NCBI RefSeq assembly: GCF_963678635.1
Contig: NC_087071.1
Coordinates: forward strand, 45,371,095-45,435,094
Origin: Symsagittifera roscoffensis
Taxonomy: Eukaryota; Xenacoelomorpha; Acoela; Convolutidae
Direction: 5' to 3'
DNA length: 64,000 bases
Positions 1-13,600 of the stretch are shown here, piece after piece. The notes below the pieces were generated by a model. It was not told the origin of the DNA and did not search any database. It saw nothing but the letters and a program-made list of their open reading frames with translations. Both the position numbers and the translations under genes were made by a program. How positions within the stretch are numbered: position 1 is the stretch's first letter; each line of letters starts with the position of its first letter.

Positions 1-793
1 CCATTATTTTTCAACAAAAGTCATCGCTTGATTTTGCTTTGAATTAATACGTTCTGTGTAATTTTAGCTAGTATCAATTTCTTTTCCATTTTTTTCTACT
101 CGATTTTTTAAATCTATTTTTCGAAAAAAGAACCTTCGAATAGTGCGACCTCAAAAAAATGCTTCAAAATGCAGAAGCATGATAATAAAAGTCTTTGCAT
201 TAGTATTAACTAGATTGAGTCAATGTCTGTGTCCAGGGTAGCGGCCATTTAGCCGATGGAATTAAGGCCGAAAATAAACATAATAAGTCAGGCCGAAATT
301 AATAAACTCTTTCTTTGGGTTCCTTTACTCTGGGATATCTTTTTGAATAATTATACCTGTGTTGTGATTGTGTTGGGATATTTCATTACTGCCTCTGGGA
401 TACTTTTACTGGGATACCTTTTGGGTACCTTTTTCTTGGGCCTTTTACTGGGGCCTTGCAGCTGCTCGGGAATTTTAATTCGGTTTCAATGGTCCGGAGT
501 GGCCGTTTCTACGGTAAATGGTGTCCACGAACTAAGAAGACTTTTTAAAATCACTTTTACTTTTTTAGTTTACTGGGAGGATTGAACTATGCATCCTATA
601 AAATTTTTAAAAAGTCTGTATTGTTTATTGAAACCATTTACCATTTTTACTTCCACTCCCAACTGTAAAGTTTTTTGATCTATACCAAGTTCCAGCGCGG
701 CCTCCAGAGAATCTATTTTAGCATGACAAATATTTTCAAAATTAAAATTCCGGAAGTTTTTGTTCGGGCGACGTAATTGTTTTCATAAACTCC

Positions 794-985
794 AATCTGG
801 AGGGGGGGTTGGAAGGGGTTGGGGTGTTCTGTTGGGAGAGGGGTGTTGTGTTGGGAGTGGTGGGGGGGGGGGGGAGCGTGGACGGTTGGTGGCTTGATTC
901 AACCTGGAAGGGTTAACATTTCCAATCTGGGGGGGGGGGGGGTTCTGATTGTGTTAAGAGCGGGGGGGGGGGGGCGTGGACAGTT
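794..985 (+). repeat. G-rich tract with duplicated unit, possible G-quadruplex
   Basis: The plus strand carries several runs of 7 to 14 G with short spacers, well above the four-run G-quadruplex requirement. Two units share the start TCCAATCTGG and the end GTGGACNGTTGGT, so the tract arose partly by duplication. No gene is associated. Confidence 0.75.
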
Positions 986-2408
986 GGTTTTTATAAACTC
1001 TTCAAACTATTATTTTTTGAGTCTGTTAAACAGACTATGACAAGGTCGAGTTTTGAGCGTCTGCTTTGCTTTTTTAATAATTAGCAAAACAAAATCTAGC
1101 CAACAGAGAGTTTGAAAAGATGAACACTAAGAATTTTCACTACCTTCATTGACTCTTAACTAGCTGGTATCACTATACGAATCACTATACGGAAAAAAGG
1201 AATCACTATACGGAAAATAAATCGATGAAACAAGCCAAAACCTTCCAAACCTAGTTTCGTTTTTAAATGGAGTAAAACACGGCATTTAAATCGAAAGAAC
1301 AAGCCAAAATTGTAACGTGAAGTCTGCAAAAACTTAGAACACAGTCACTTGCAGCACTATGGTTTTAGATGTGGTATTATTGAAAATTTAAAGAAGCTAT
1401 CAAGAGAAGTGCCTGCTGAAAAACTAAGCCAAAAAACTAAGCTTTTAAGAAGCTAACATTTAAAGATAAATTTTTTAATTGTTCGGAACATTTTAAGATA
1501 TTATCAATAAATTTTTTTCTATTATCTTGAACTTAAAAAATAATGTTATGAAAACTATATAAAATTTTGTTATAATTAAAATACAACCAATAACCGATAA
1601 CTAAAAAATACGTCCAAACGAAATAATAAATTAAAGAACCATCTAGTTCTTTTTTTCTTTACTAACAAAAACTTTTCAAGGTTATTTAGCCAGAATAAAA
1701 AATGCATTTTTAATGCTCAAAATTGGGTCTAAAAAACTGGAAAAAAAAGAAAAAACAAAAAATATTTTTTGAAAAACGACTTAGAGTGACCTTATACGAG
1801 AAAAAAGTCTCAAATTTTTTGAGCAATTACACAGTTTTTTCGAATGAAAATGTTTTGATCTGTTATCAGTTAAAATTTCACACACCCGAATTTATTCCTA
1901 ACCTTGATATCAGATCGAAGCATTGATCAAGCTCTTGAAAGAACAAAGAATTCTAAAAAACGGTCGAAAACTCATAAATTGGTTTTCCGAAACCATAGTT
2001 TTTTGTTTAAAAAATTTTACGCAAGGGAGCTTCACATAACTTGTTTATTCAACTGAATTTAAAATTTTTGAGAAAAGTAAAAAGTTGGTTCAAAAAAAGG
2101 TCAGTAAATCATATTTGTGCTTATTCTGAGGACGATAACTTTCTACTTTTTTGTTGTATCCACTAATGCAGGGGAGCTTCCATAGCTCGCCTCTTTCATG
2201 AAATCTTGAAACTCAGATCTGGGAGGGTAGTTTTCGACAGACAATTTGAACCAAAAAGGCTATCAATATCTTTTATGAAAATTTACGAAATAACATATCC
2301 TTGTAGTCACTGATTATCATTATTTTTCCAAGCTTAATATTTTGTTTTGCAAATAACTTCATTTGAGAAAAATAGATAGAAAAATCTTCTGTTGTTTCAC
2401 TAAAAATC

Positions 2409-2702
2409 TTAGCACAGAGGCACGAAATAAGCCTGGGATTAGTAAAAAAAAATCTGCCACGCAACTGATTCAAACCTGCGACCCGGAGATTGAAAACCTT
2501 ACTCCCTAACCTCTCAGCCTCCGATGCTTAATAATTGGCAAACACTAGCCACAATTAAAGCAGACAACAGATGCTATGAAATTTCTAATGCTATGGATCA
2601 TGATTGCAACGAAAGAGCCACCAAATGAAGACTTTTATTTGCGAGCTGGATTCGAAAAAAAGGTTCATACTTACACACGCTTGCAAGCTCGAAAGTATAA
2701 AA
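2409..2702 (+). repeat. Family A repeat copy
   Basis: It shares with the other A copies the ordered blocks AATAAGCCT, a tRNA-like segment read on the minus strand, GATGCTATGAAATTTC, GAGCCACCAAAT, TTTATTTGCGAG and a terminal GCAAGCTCG block. The minus strand over 2465-2525 has tRNA-Ser-like A- and B-box sequences (AGAGGTTAGGG and GGTTTGAATC). Confidence 0.7.
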
Positions 2703-4531
2703 AAGCACTGTCGAAACTTAAAGTCCATAGTTTTTCGTGCAATTTCATTTTTTTTGTGTTCAAAGCTTATTTTACTTTGCTTTTCGCGAAAGATTCGACG
2801 CGAACATAGAAAGAAATCAAACTTAAACAGTGAACAGTCAACTTGAGGCATAATAAATTTAACACAAGAAAAAGCTGACGACCTGAAAAGTGTCTCCCTT
2901 CGTTCATTGACAGGTGGGCAACTTGAGGTAAGCAACTCCCCAGTCACTGAAACTCTGAGTCACTTTTTCAGCTTCTTCCAGCTCCCATTTTTTTCGCACA
3001 ACTAGGCTTAGCCATGGTTTTCTTGATCTTTGCACTGTGCTCCAAAATTAGATCATCCTAACAAAATCTTCTCTCACCGCAAAAAGTTGCCTTCGAAGTT
3101 GTAAAACGAATAAATCAAATGTTTTCTTGTATAAACCATTATTCATCTAAACGCTCTATAAAATTTCACACAATAAGGCGGAAGAGTCTATTGCAAGAGA
3201 AAGAACACATCAACTTAGGCATTATTAGACAAGTTCAACTTTGTGAAGAAATAAATCAATCGCAATCGTTTCTTGTATCATACCTTTTTTTTGAAGGTAA
3301 ATCTCTTGAATGCACTTTTGTTTCATTATCTTCTACTGTAACTTGAACTTGGTTCTTGGATGGTTATTAGTGTGATACAGGGGTCCCTGCTTAAAAAAGC
3401 AGAAACCAGAGAAGAGTACCTCTTTGTCCCGCAAAATATTACTGAACTAAAGGACTGAGTAGACTTTTCATTTCAGTCACTCCGTTTTATAGCTTGCCAA
3501 AAAACAATGACTTTACTTGATATCTTCATCACCTTTTTACGAAAAAAAAAATCAGTAACTGAAAAGAATACATTACCTAATTTTGACAGAAAAACAAATA
3601 ACTAACGAAAAAAACTAGTAATTCAAAAGATTGGCAGAAAAAAGACAGAAATAAAAAAATGAAGAAAAACTTTAAACACATTTCGTGAGTAGTATTTTTA
3701 CTTCAAAAGAATGTTCTGCAATATTAGACTTGTTTGCAATTAGGGATCCATCAAAATTTAGGAACCCCTCGATCACACTTGTACCCTTCGATGATAAATT
3801 AAAGTATGCTCAGTGATTGATTGGATTGGATAAGATTAGAACATTAAGTCAGCTATACTGCAGTTTGACCCAACATAAGGAAAAACTAGATTATTTTTAG
3901 CGAGAAGTATGGACTATTAACATATAGATCTATCTATTACATAAATGACAGAAATAGAAATAAACAAAGTGCTTTAAAACTGAGAAACAACATGTAAAAT
4001 TGCAGGAATTTGATCAGAAACAGAGCAAAAGAACGGCTAAGTCGGCACCAAACAGGAACGATATTTGACATAGTGTAATAGCTTCTATATCAATATTTGT
4101 GGATATTTTGTAATCAATTTATCTTCTTATTCTTTAAGTTATTTACAACGATGTCAATATAAAGCAAAATGAATTTACAAAAATATTTGCCGACAATTAT
4201 CAGTTTGACAGCAAAACATAGTTTAATGACTGCAGCTCCGCATTTTCTTAAAATTGTCTTTTTCTCCACTTTCTCTCTCTAAATGCCAGGATTGTTTCCA
4301 GTAAAAAGTAACGGTGGACATCTTTCGATGGTACGCACTGCTGTAACGCTGGTACGTTCTCGTTGTTGTTGTTGTAACTCGCCCTTAACTGATGTTCTCT
4401 TCCAGATCGTTTTTTTGTTTTCATATGTTTTCAAGTAAGCTCCCATGTGTTCTCGTAGCTGTCGTCACTTTCTATTGTTGTCCGGTTTACTTGTTTTCGT
4501 GTCATGTGTCATCGTTGTTGTCGTGTCTCTC

Positions 4532-4640
4532 TTAGGCGAAGTACATGACCTTCTGGGTGTCCTGGTGTACTGTGACACACTTGGACATGGAGATGAGACT
4601 CTGCTCTTCCCCGTGTGTAGATGAATGACTCCCGTTGCCA
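4532..4640 (-). CDS. AGO: Argonaute terminal exon
   Basis: It follows acceptor TTTTAG and encodes [15 protein letters not shown], then [12 protein letters not shown] and stop TAA at 4534-4532. The C-terminal YFA is the Argonaute hallmark. The 3' untranslated region runs leftward. I see no clear AATAAA in the next 400 bases, only an ATTAAA variant near 4222. Confidence 0.96.
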
Positions 4641-7600
4641 CTAAAACAATCACCATACTCAGGGCAGAATTCGACCCCTGATCACCGAGGGGGTCCCCCA
4701 AGCAACCCTTAAAATATTTCTTAAAGTCGCCTTTGGCGACAATATATACTTATTTTGAGACAAAAAAACGCGATGAAATAACGTGATTTTTTGGTGATCA
4801 CCACTCGTTTTGATCACCACGCGTTCCAAAAAATGCCTGGTGCGCAAACAATTTTCGAGTAAAAAAGGGTTTTAATAAAGCTTGCGGGAGAGGTCGGGAA
4901 AACAATTTGAAATGCCATACAACTATTCATTCGCTAGAATTGTATGAAAATTTTAGAAGGAGTTTCTCAACATGTTATTTTGATCTCATAAGTTATTTCT
5001 TGAAAACAAAAGCAAATAATGCCTCTAAGAGTGATGTAGTTCTGTTACCTGTCGTGGTCTTTGTCGATGAGGTGGTATCTGGCTCTGAAGGCCACCAGAT
5101 GGGCGTAGTAGGCGGGGGCTGGGATGGAGACACTCCTAGTGCATCTGACATAGGTGTGACACAGTTGGTAGGTGAGGGTCTGGATGTCATCTGAGACGAA
5201 GTTGTTGTCATCCCACAACACGTGGTAGTGCGAGGGACGCGACGTGCCTGCAACCACAAACATCAAACATACCTGTTACTAATTCCAAAATTGAACATAA
5301 CTTTTTGATTGCCCATGCCATGCCGTATTTAAAACAGTTCCGATTAACAAATAAAGCAACCTAAATTTTAAAACTTCAGATCTGGGTCCAATGAAACTAT
5401 TCATTTTCATTTCTTAGGTAAAACATTGATATATTAAATAAAATCGGAGAAGTGATTCAAAAAAGTGAATTGGAAGACGAAGAATATGAATTTGTGCCAC
5501 TGACCCTGTATGCCTGCGTGTGAGCAGAGGTAGAAGTCGTACTCGGTGGGGTGTGTGATGACACTGTCCACTGTAGTCCCAGCTGGGATGTTGCCACTCT
5601 TCCCTATCTGCTCTACACACAGAGACAGAAACAACATAACTTACTTATAACTTGAACACTTTCTCCACATATGAACCTTTTACACAGGGTCGATCAAGTT
5701 CGATATCTCGTGATTTCTAAATTAGACCATACCTATATTACAATGAATTAGAAAATTGCATTTGAGAACAAATAATTATTGTTAAATCGCAAAAAAAGCA
5801 AAAAAAATTCTTTCAAATTGTACTCAGGAATGATCTATCTTTGTAGAGTAGGAAAAATGGGGTAACTCTGTAGCATGGCCCTTAAAACAGTTCCAATAAC
5901 AAGGATAACAGTTCGTATATTGGCCTTATTAGAACATAAATAGATTACTTTACTTATCGAACTCTGTCTTCAGTTTTAAATTAATACCTAAAACCTCATT
6001 AGAATATTTTGTTGATGTTTCAGTCTATTGTGACTATGTATTATGCATGTGAATTAAACATTCTATTGTGCTTGTAGTGTAGTGTAGTGTAGTGTAGTGT
6101 AGTGAGTGTACCCTTTTTGTCGGCGCAGAACAGTCTGGTGTGATGTCTCTTCTGCACCACCACAAAAGTGATGCCCGGCTGGTATCCCACCTCCAGCCTC
6201 ACACACGCCTCCCTGATAGCCTTCAACTCATGCACCAACACCTGCAAAAAGAACAAAAAATAAACTCAGTTAAACTCTTAAATTGAAAAGATTATTAAAA
6301 ATTGAAGAAAAATGCAAACTTTTCTCGCTTTTCAAAAAAAAATTTTAAACGGAAATCTAGGTCACTATTTAAAAACCAGCCTGAAAACAGAACTAAAACC
6401 TGCAATTTTCAGCTTAGCTAGCTACATTTTGAATTTCCAGAGGTGTATTAAAATGAGCGAAAATGAAGATGAACATACCTGTTGGAACTGTCCTTCGCTC
6501 ACACCTGTCCTGTACATGATGAGTCTGAGTGGCTTGAATCTGGTGTTCCTGTAGAACTGGATCAGCAGTTCCCTGATCATAGTAGACAAGTCACCTATCA
6601 CTTCCTGTCTGTGGGACTGCACACGCACGACTGCCGCGTATCGGGATGGGTGGGCGTCCATTGACCCCACGACCTAAATGACACATTCATGCTTACTGCT
6701 TATTTGAGATTTATAATTGAACACAGAGTTTTTAACACTCATACACCAACCACTCAGCCACGGATATTTAATTGATAATAAACGCTAGCACAAATGAAGC
6801 AGAGAATCGACACTATGTAATTTCCAATGCTAGATCGTGATTATAGCAAAAGTGCCACCAAATAAGTGAACACTTTCTACTTTCAATGAACACTTTTATT
6901 TGCAAGTTGGGATAGAAAAAAAAGAAAATTCGTTCTACAGCACTAGCTTCTCGCAAGTGTAATCAAGAGTAACAAAACAACTAGCTGTATTAGAAGAACA
7001 GAATATACATACAAATCGAGCCTTTTTGCTCCGCGAAAAGCTCAAACCACTTTTGTTAACCTTTCTGACCAAACAGCCAACGTATATGTTTGCAAAAGAA
7101 AAAGAAAACGTTGCATTGAAAGTTTTAAATAAACCAAAGTTTGGAAGTTGATTTTGAAAAAAACAAGAACCCTCATTGAGCGCCCAGATGAGATCTTGAA
7201 TGTAAACACATTGCAGCATCTCACAACTCACCGCAGCAATAGATGGCTTCTTCTCATCGCCAGCAGGCGGGTGAGTAATGTCAGCCCCCAGAAACATCAC
7301 AGGCTCATTGAACACTTTTGGTCTGATATTGGGCACTAGGATGTTGTTCACGCCTCCTAGCTTCACATTGATCTTCAGACACAGATTGGAGAGTGTTTGG
7401 GGGGACGTTTTGTTCACATTCTTCACTTGAATGCACTGAGTGGCTAGTCCGAGTACTGTGTCGCCCACACGTTTTACTTCAGCTGTATTAAAAAAAGAAG
7501 ATCATTTTGTTATTGTAACTTATAATTTTGTATTATGTCATAGTTATGCGTTATTTAGATATCGGTTCTAGGTAGGTCGTTTTTGATTGCTTACATCTAT

Positions 7601-10600
7601 TTTGAAGAGTTTTGTCTTGAAAAATTCACACAATAGCCGAATGACACAAAAACGGGCGTAATTGTGGTCAATCTTCGACTACAGTAGGATATAAAAAAAC
7701 AGTGATAATTAAACAAAAATGGCAGAAACAGCTTTTATTGTTTTTCAATTGATTCATTTATTATACTTGCATTGGCCATAATTGAGTGATTATTCGAAAA
7801 TGACAAACAGTTGGAAAAGAGAAATGAACGCAAGGAAACTGAAAAAAACTGACTTGTTTTTTTTTCTTCAAAAACCTTCAACTTTAGAAATTCGAAGAAA
7901 AAAATAGATGACCTTAGAGCTCTTTGAATTTGAAGAACAATTTATGATGGAGACTTTTTTGTAAAACGTAACCCAATTTGAGAAAACTGGATCAAAAGGT
8001 ACAACTTTTATTTCGCTGGGAAATCTGATAATTAATTTTCAATTTTCGAAATCAGGAGTCGATCACGTTTTTCGTGGCCTTTACATTGTTGCTGTTCGAT
8101 AGTGGAGGCCTTTCTTTTAACAATGGAAATGCACTGAGCTTAAAAAGAAATCAAACTTCAAACCGAGAAAAATTAAACTTGAACGAACAAATTTTGAGAC
8201 TTTTTACAAAAAAAAAATCAGCGAGACCCTTATTAGAGTACTCGCAACGTTCATTTTTCTCAATATATTTATTTTCTTTCGTACTGTCTGATTGTTGTGT
8301 TATTCTTGTTTGCTTCAACTCAAATAGAAAGAATAAACAAACAAATCAACACGCACCATACACAGGTGTCTTTCCAGGCAGCACCACTATGATCAGCTGG
8401 AGGTCCTTGTACTTGTCTGCCAGATGTTTAAACATGGCTTCCACCTGGTCAGCCCCAGTGGCATACATGCAGAAGCAGGGCTGAGAGATGATGGGCATGC
8501 CAGCGTCATTCGAGATACGACCTAAAACACAACAAACACCCACACATATTTGTACGAAAGCTCAATTGTTCTTCTTACGTGACGAGAAAAACCCACAGTT
8601 AGGACACCGAATAATATTTGCAAATGCTTTTGCGCGCCATTCGTGTTTTTTTGTTGTTGTGGGGAGGTTTCCACAAGAAGAACACCTCTAAAACTAGTTA
8701 CCATATACTGGCTCTTTTACGCCTTCATAACATTATTTCTCAAACTTTGGCTGGGCTAAGTCCTTCCAAATAGTTTCATCTAGCATTTGTTAAAATTCAA
8801 TTCTATATCCTAACTAGTTGCAGAGAAATTGGCGAAAACGCTAATAAAACATTAGTTCATTTGCTTGTTGAAATCGAAAATGTTTATCTCCCGCGACTGT
8901 ATAAATAATCCAAATTTTCGAAGAAGTTCTTATAGTTTTGTTACTCTCTGAGAAAGAGAGGAAATTTGTCTCCCAAAACCGCCCATTACGATCTGACTTA
9001 CATAACCAATCTTACATATCTTTTCAAACTAATTTGCATTAAAGCTTATAAGACTTGACCAATTCCTTCCCCAAATAAAACGATAGACAATGCTGAACAG
9101 CGCTACTTCCAAGCAAGATAGTAAACTCTTAGAACAGTCATTTTGAAAAGTCAAGGATTTCTCGAATCATTAACAGCCAATAACGACAGATTTTTGTTTG
9201 CAAGTAATTTCGTTGAAAAAATTGGTTAGCCTATGGTTATAAAGGATTGCCACCCCTATGAAGAAATAACGCAACAGTTAAGCATAAGTGAATTTTGTAC
9301 CTTGAAAAGAATATCCCCTTTACCCCCTTTGGGGGGGGGGGGAGGGGGATAGTTAACAAGATGCTAATTTCAAAATACCGAGTTGGTCGGCGAAGTTGCG
9401 CAGGGCGTCCTCCTTGCACTGTCTAGTGGGTGCGAAACAGGCTATGGCCCAGCATCTGATGGTCACTCCCAGATGGAACTGCTTGCCTCTCATATCCCAT
9501 ACACCTTGAGTAGGCACTGCCTGCTGTCTAGTCTGCGAACAAAGGCAGACGAGAAAATATACACGATCAGCTGCACGCTTAAATTGCGTAAATAGATCAA
9601 ATATTTACAAGAAACCATTACCACACTCTTTTAACAATTTTATTTCATGAAGTTCCGAAAAGCTGATAAAAATTGCCAAAAACGCCGAAATTGAGGTTTC
9701 CGAAAATCAGAAAAGAAGTTACAGAAAATTTCTTCAGAGTTGTTAAACACGGAAACTATCGTAAATAGTAGTAGTATGGCAAAAGAATTATCTGGCAAAA
9801 AGATATAGGGCAGAAAAATTTTCTCATCTGACAGCATAGAACATAGCCAACTGACAGTTGGAAAAAAGTAATGAACGCAAAGAAACTGGAAAAAAACTGA
9901 CTTGTTTTTTTTTGAAAAACTTTCAACTTATGAATTTGGAAGAAAAAAATAATAGGCCTTAAAGCCCTTTGAATTTGCAGAACAAGTTATGACTGACACT
10001 TTTTTGATAAAAATTACCCAGTTTAGAAATTGGAAGTCGATCACAATTTTCGTGACCTTTACATTTTAGCTGTTCGATAGTGGAGTTTGCCTTCCTTTTA
10101 CACAGATGCGAAGCTGCGTTTTGCAACTACTTGCGAGAACACGACTAAAAAGCAGCTCTATCAAGTGAAACAAGAAAAGAAAATAGCCTCGAATTAGCAA
10201 AAACTCGGCTATGTGTCGGATTCGAATCTGCGAACTAGCAAATTTGAGTCCCACCCACTAACCACTGGACCACGAATGCTAAATCCCCAAAATTTAGCCA
10301 CGAATAACGCAGCTACATATGCTAAAAATTTACCAATTCGATGCAGCGACAGTAGCACCAAATAAAAAAAGACAATTTCGCATGTAATAAATTGGAAAGC
10401 ATAAAGCCAAACTATGTGTAAATTATGCATTTCAAAAAATTGCGAGATACATGAGTTGGAAAATTTCTGAAATTGAGATTTTTATCATTGTACTGCTGTT
10501 TGAAACAAAAAACTTTTTTCGGTGCATTTGATGAATTAAAATTGCATCAGCTGTGTTAACTTTGTACTAATCAAATGTCAAAGCACATATGATATTATAC

Positions 10601-13600
10601 TCAACCGCAGCGTACCAATTCAAAAGTGCCACAAAAAACCTCTTTTGCTTGCGGGTTAGCTTGGAAAAAATATTTAAATTCTTACTAATACACTTTGCTT
10701 CGCAAGTGTAAACAAGGGAAATTAAGTGAACTGATGAAGATACCAAAAGTCGAACCGCAAAAAAATCAACATTGAGCAAAAAAAGCGAAAAAAATCACCA
10801 GCCCTTTATAAGAGTACTCACTACGTTCATTACTTCTAATCATATTATCAATCAAGACGCGCTAAACAGAATTAGTGGACAAAAACAAAAGTGTCAACGA
10901 ACTCAGACAAAAAACATTGCCACAGAAAAAAGTCGAGGAAAGCAAGGAAACAAAACAAAAAACGATAATTTCTGATTGATAATTTTTTGATATAACCGGC
11001 TCAATTTGAGAAGACTGGATCAATAAAGTTAAGTTTTTATTCCGCTGAAATATCTGAAAATAAAATTCCACTTTTGATGCTAGCCAATCACGCTTTACGA
11101 TATCTTCACACTTCGTACTTGGTGAGTGCAACTTATCTAACTTTTAGCGAATGAAATGAAATTGAACACAGCATATACAAAAACGCACTAATAAGTATAG
11201 ATGCACATTATTGCATCAGCTGTGTTAACTTTGTACTAATCAAATGTCAAAGCACATTTGATATTATACTCAACCGCAGCGTACCAATTCAAAAGTGCCA
11301 CAAAAAACCTCTTTTGCTTGCGGGTTAGCTTGGAAAAAATATTAAAATTCTTACTAATACACTTTGCTTCGCACGTGTAAACAAGGGAAATTAAGTGAAC
11401 TGATGAAGATACCAAAAGTCGAACCGCAAAAAAATCAACATTGAGCAAAAAAAGCGAAAAAAATCACCAGCCCTTTATAAGAGTACTCACTACGTTCATT
11501 ACTTCTAATCATATTATCAATCAAGACGCGCTAAACAGAATTAGTGGACAAAAACAAAAGTGTCAACGAACTCAGACAAAAAACATTGCCACAGAAAAAA
11601 GTCGAAAGCAAGGAAACAAAACAAAAAACGATAATTTCTGATTGATAATTTTTTGATATAACCGGCTCAATTTGAGAAGACTGGATCAATAAAGTTAAGT
11701 TTTTATTCCGCTGAAATATCTGAAAATAAAATTCCACTTTTGATGCTAGCCAATCACGCTTTACGATATCTTCACACTTCGTACTTGGTGAGTGCAACTT
11801 ATCTAACTTTTAGCGAATGAAATGAAATTGAACACAGCATATACAAAAACGCACTAATAAGTATAGATGCACATCTGTAAAATATTAGAGCAATTAAAGA
11901 CCTTCTTTGGTAAGAAAAAAACAAACGAAAGAGGGTTCATCGACTCTTAATAACAAAACGATTGATTTCTTGTTTAGTTTCATCACAAGCAAAACTGCCA
12001 GCATTATTTCACCTTTCAGTATTGACCTAGTGGCCACTAAGCCGCAATGCCGATTTAGTTGAAATCAAAACAAGTAACGTCACGAGAAACTTTTACACCA
12101 CAAACTGCAATGTATAATTTTTTTTAAATAATGAAGTTTTGCCTTTCAAACGATACAAAATAAATTGCGAACCAGCCGATAAAACAAGCGGAAATTAATT
12201 AGGCCGAACAGAGCTAATAAGCGGAAGAAAATATACAAAGCCAGGGCTGATAAATTTACAAATTACGGGAGTGAACCAACAAGTCTTGCAACTTACAGCT
12301 CAAAAATCCGTGATGTGGCAACTAAGAAAAACACAGCAGAAAAACGAAAGTCCGACAGTTCAATTTATCCGGACAAATTCAATTCATACACACTGAAAAA
12401 AAACAAGGGTCTCAAACCTCATATCGAGGTGTGCAAGCGTACACACGTTACATCCAGAGCAAATTGGAAGGAGTCTGGAAGTTAAGAATAAAGCACGGTC
12501 AATTTCTTACTGATTTGTAACGAAGTTGTTTACGGGGAGGTCTAGTTTACATGACAATTGCTCTGGCAAGTGTTAAGAAAAATTATATGACTTGAAAGTT
12601 GAAATTGATCACTGTTAATGAATGACACTTTTTCCATAAAACTAACTAAAATTGATAAAACTGGATACTTATAAGACGTTTTAGTGCGCTGCGAAATCTT
12701 AACATTAAAGTTCGAAATTTACATAAATCGAGTTTTTTCGAGCCATATGCACATTTCTCACTGGGAGCGAATTTGTTTCAACTTCTTTAACAGAATGCTT
12801 CTTAAACTTCAAAAACCAATCAAACCACCAAAATATAAACTCGAACTACCAAAACAGAAAACTGAGGAATTTTTCCCGCAAAAAAAATTCAAATTTATTA
12901 AAAATTTATTGACAGTTGAAAATTCTGATAGGGCCAATTATCTTTCAGACTAAACCAATAATTTAGTACGTTGTACTGTTTTCGAGCTTTGAAGAGAGAA
13001 AGAAAGCATGTTGGCTGAAATAGACTGATAACTTTTTTGAGCTACAACCAGAAAGCAGACTTATTTCGAGAAGATTAAAACATCACGACAGATAACGCTT
13101 TTTCTCTAGTTTTACTTATAAGATTGAGATTTATAGGAGGAGGTAAGCTCTCTAAGAGATTTAAATAGGTTTTGATTTTCAAAGCGTTTTTGAGTAGGAT
13201 ATGATTCATTATTTTTTTGAAGATTTGTAGACTCCGTTTTCGTATTAAGAAAAAACTAGGTTAACTTTTTATTTGGTTGTGGAAGCAGTGATTCATAAAC
13301 AGATAATATATTTTGACGATTTAAAACAAACCCTGTTCTGCAAACATAAAACTACAGCTGTCGTTTTGCGTTTTCTTAAATATATAAAGAACTCAAAAGG
13401 TTATAAAAAGCCTAAGTAATTGAAAGATTTCCAATTAAAAGGACGATTTGAGAATCATTTGAAATCCACAATCCACAAAATTATAAAATACCGTGGAAAT
13501 TGAAAATTAGCCGTGGTATTAGGACTTGTACTTCCGTCTCACAACCACTAACTTGGTGGTTTCAAATGAACAATAGTACGTAGCTCACAAAAAAAAGAAT

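Larger units (their letters stand above)
1..4531. other. Spacer downstream of Argonaute, no gene seen
   Basis: AT-rich DNA with only short open frames of biased composition. It holds a G-rich tract (794-985), a family A repeat (about 2409-2702) and simple A/T runs. The open frame at 256-585 is hydrophobic low-complexity translation with no exon signals. Confidence 0.7.

Noticed and set aside
256-585. 109-residue hydrophobic open frame as a gene
   Set aside because: Repetitive Leu/Gly-rich translation of simple sequence, no homology recognised and no exon signals.
10567-11797. Two pairs of conserved small ORFs as a duplicated gene
   Set aside because: They are identical only because the DNA was recently duplicated; they lie in family A/B repeat sequence.
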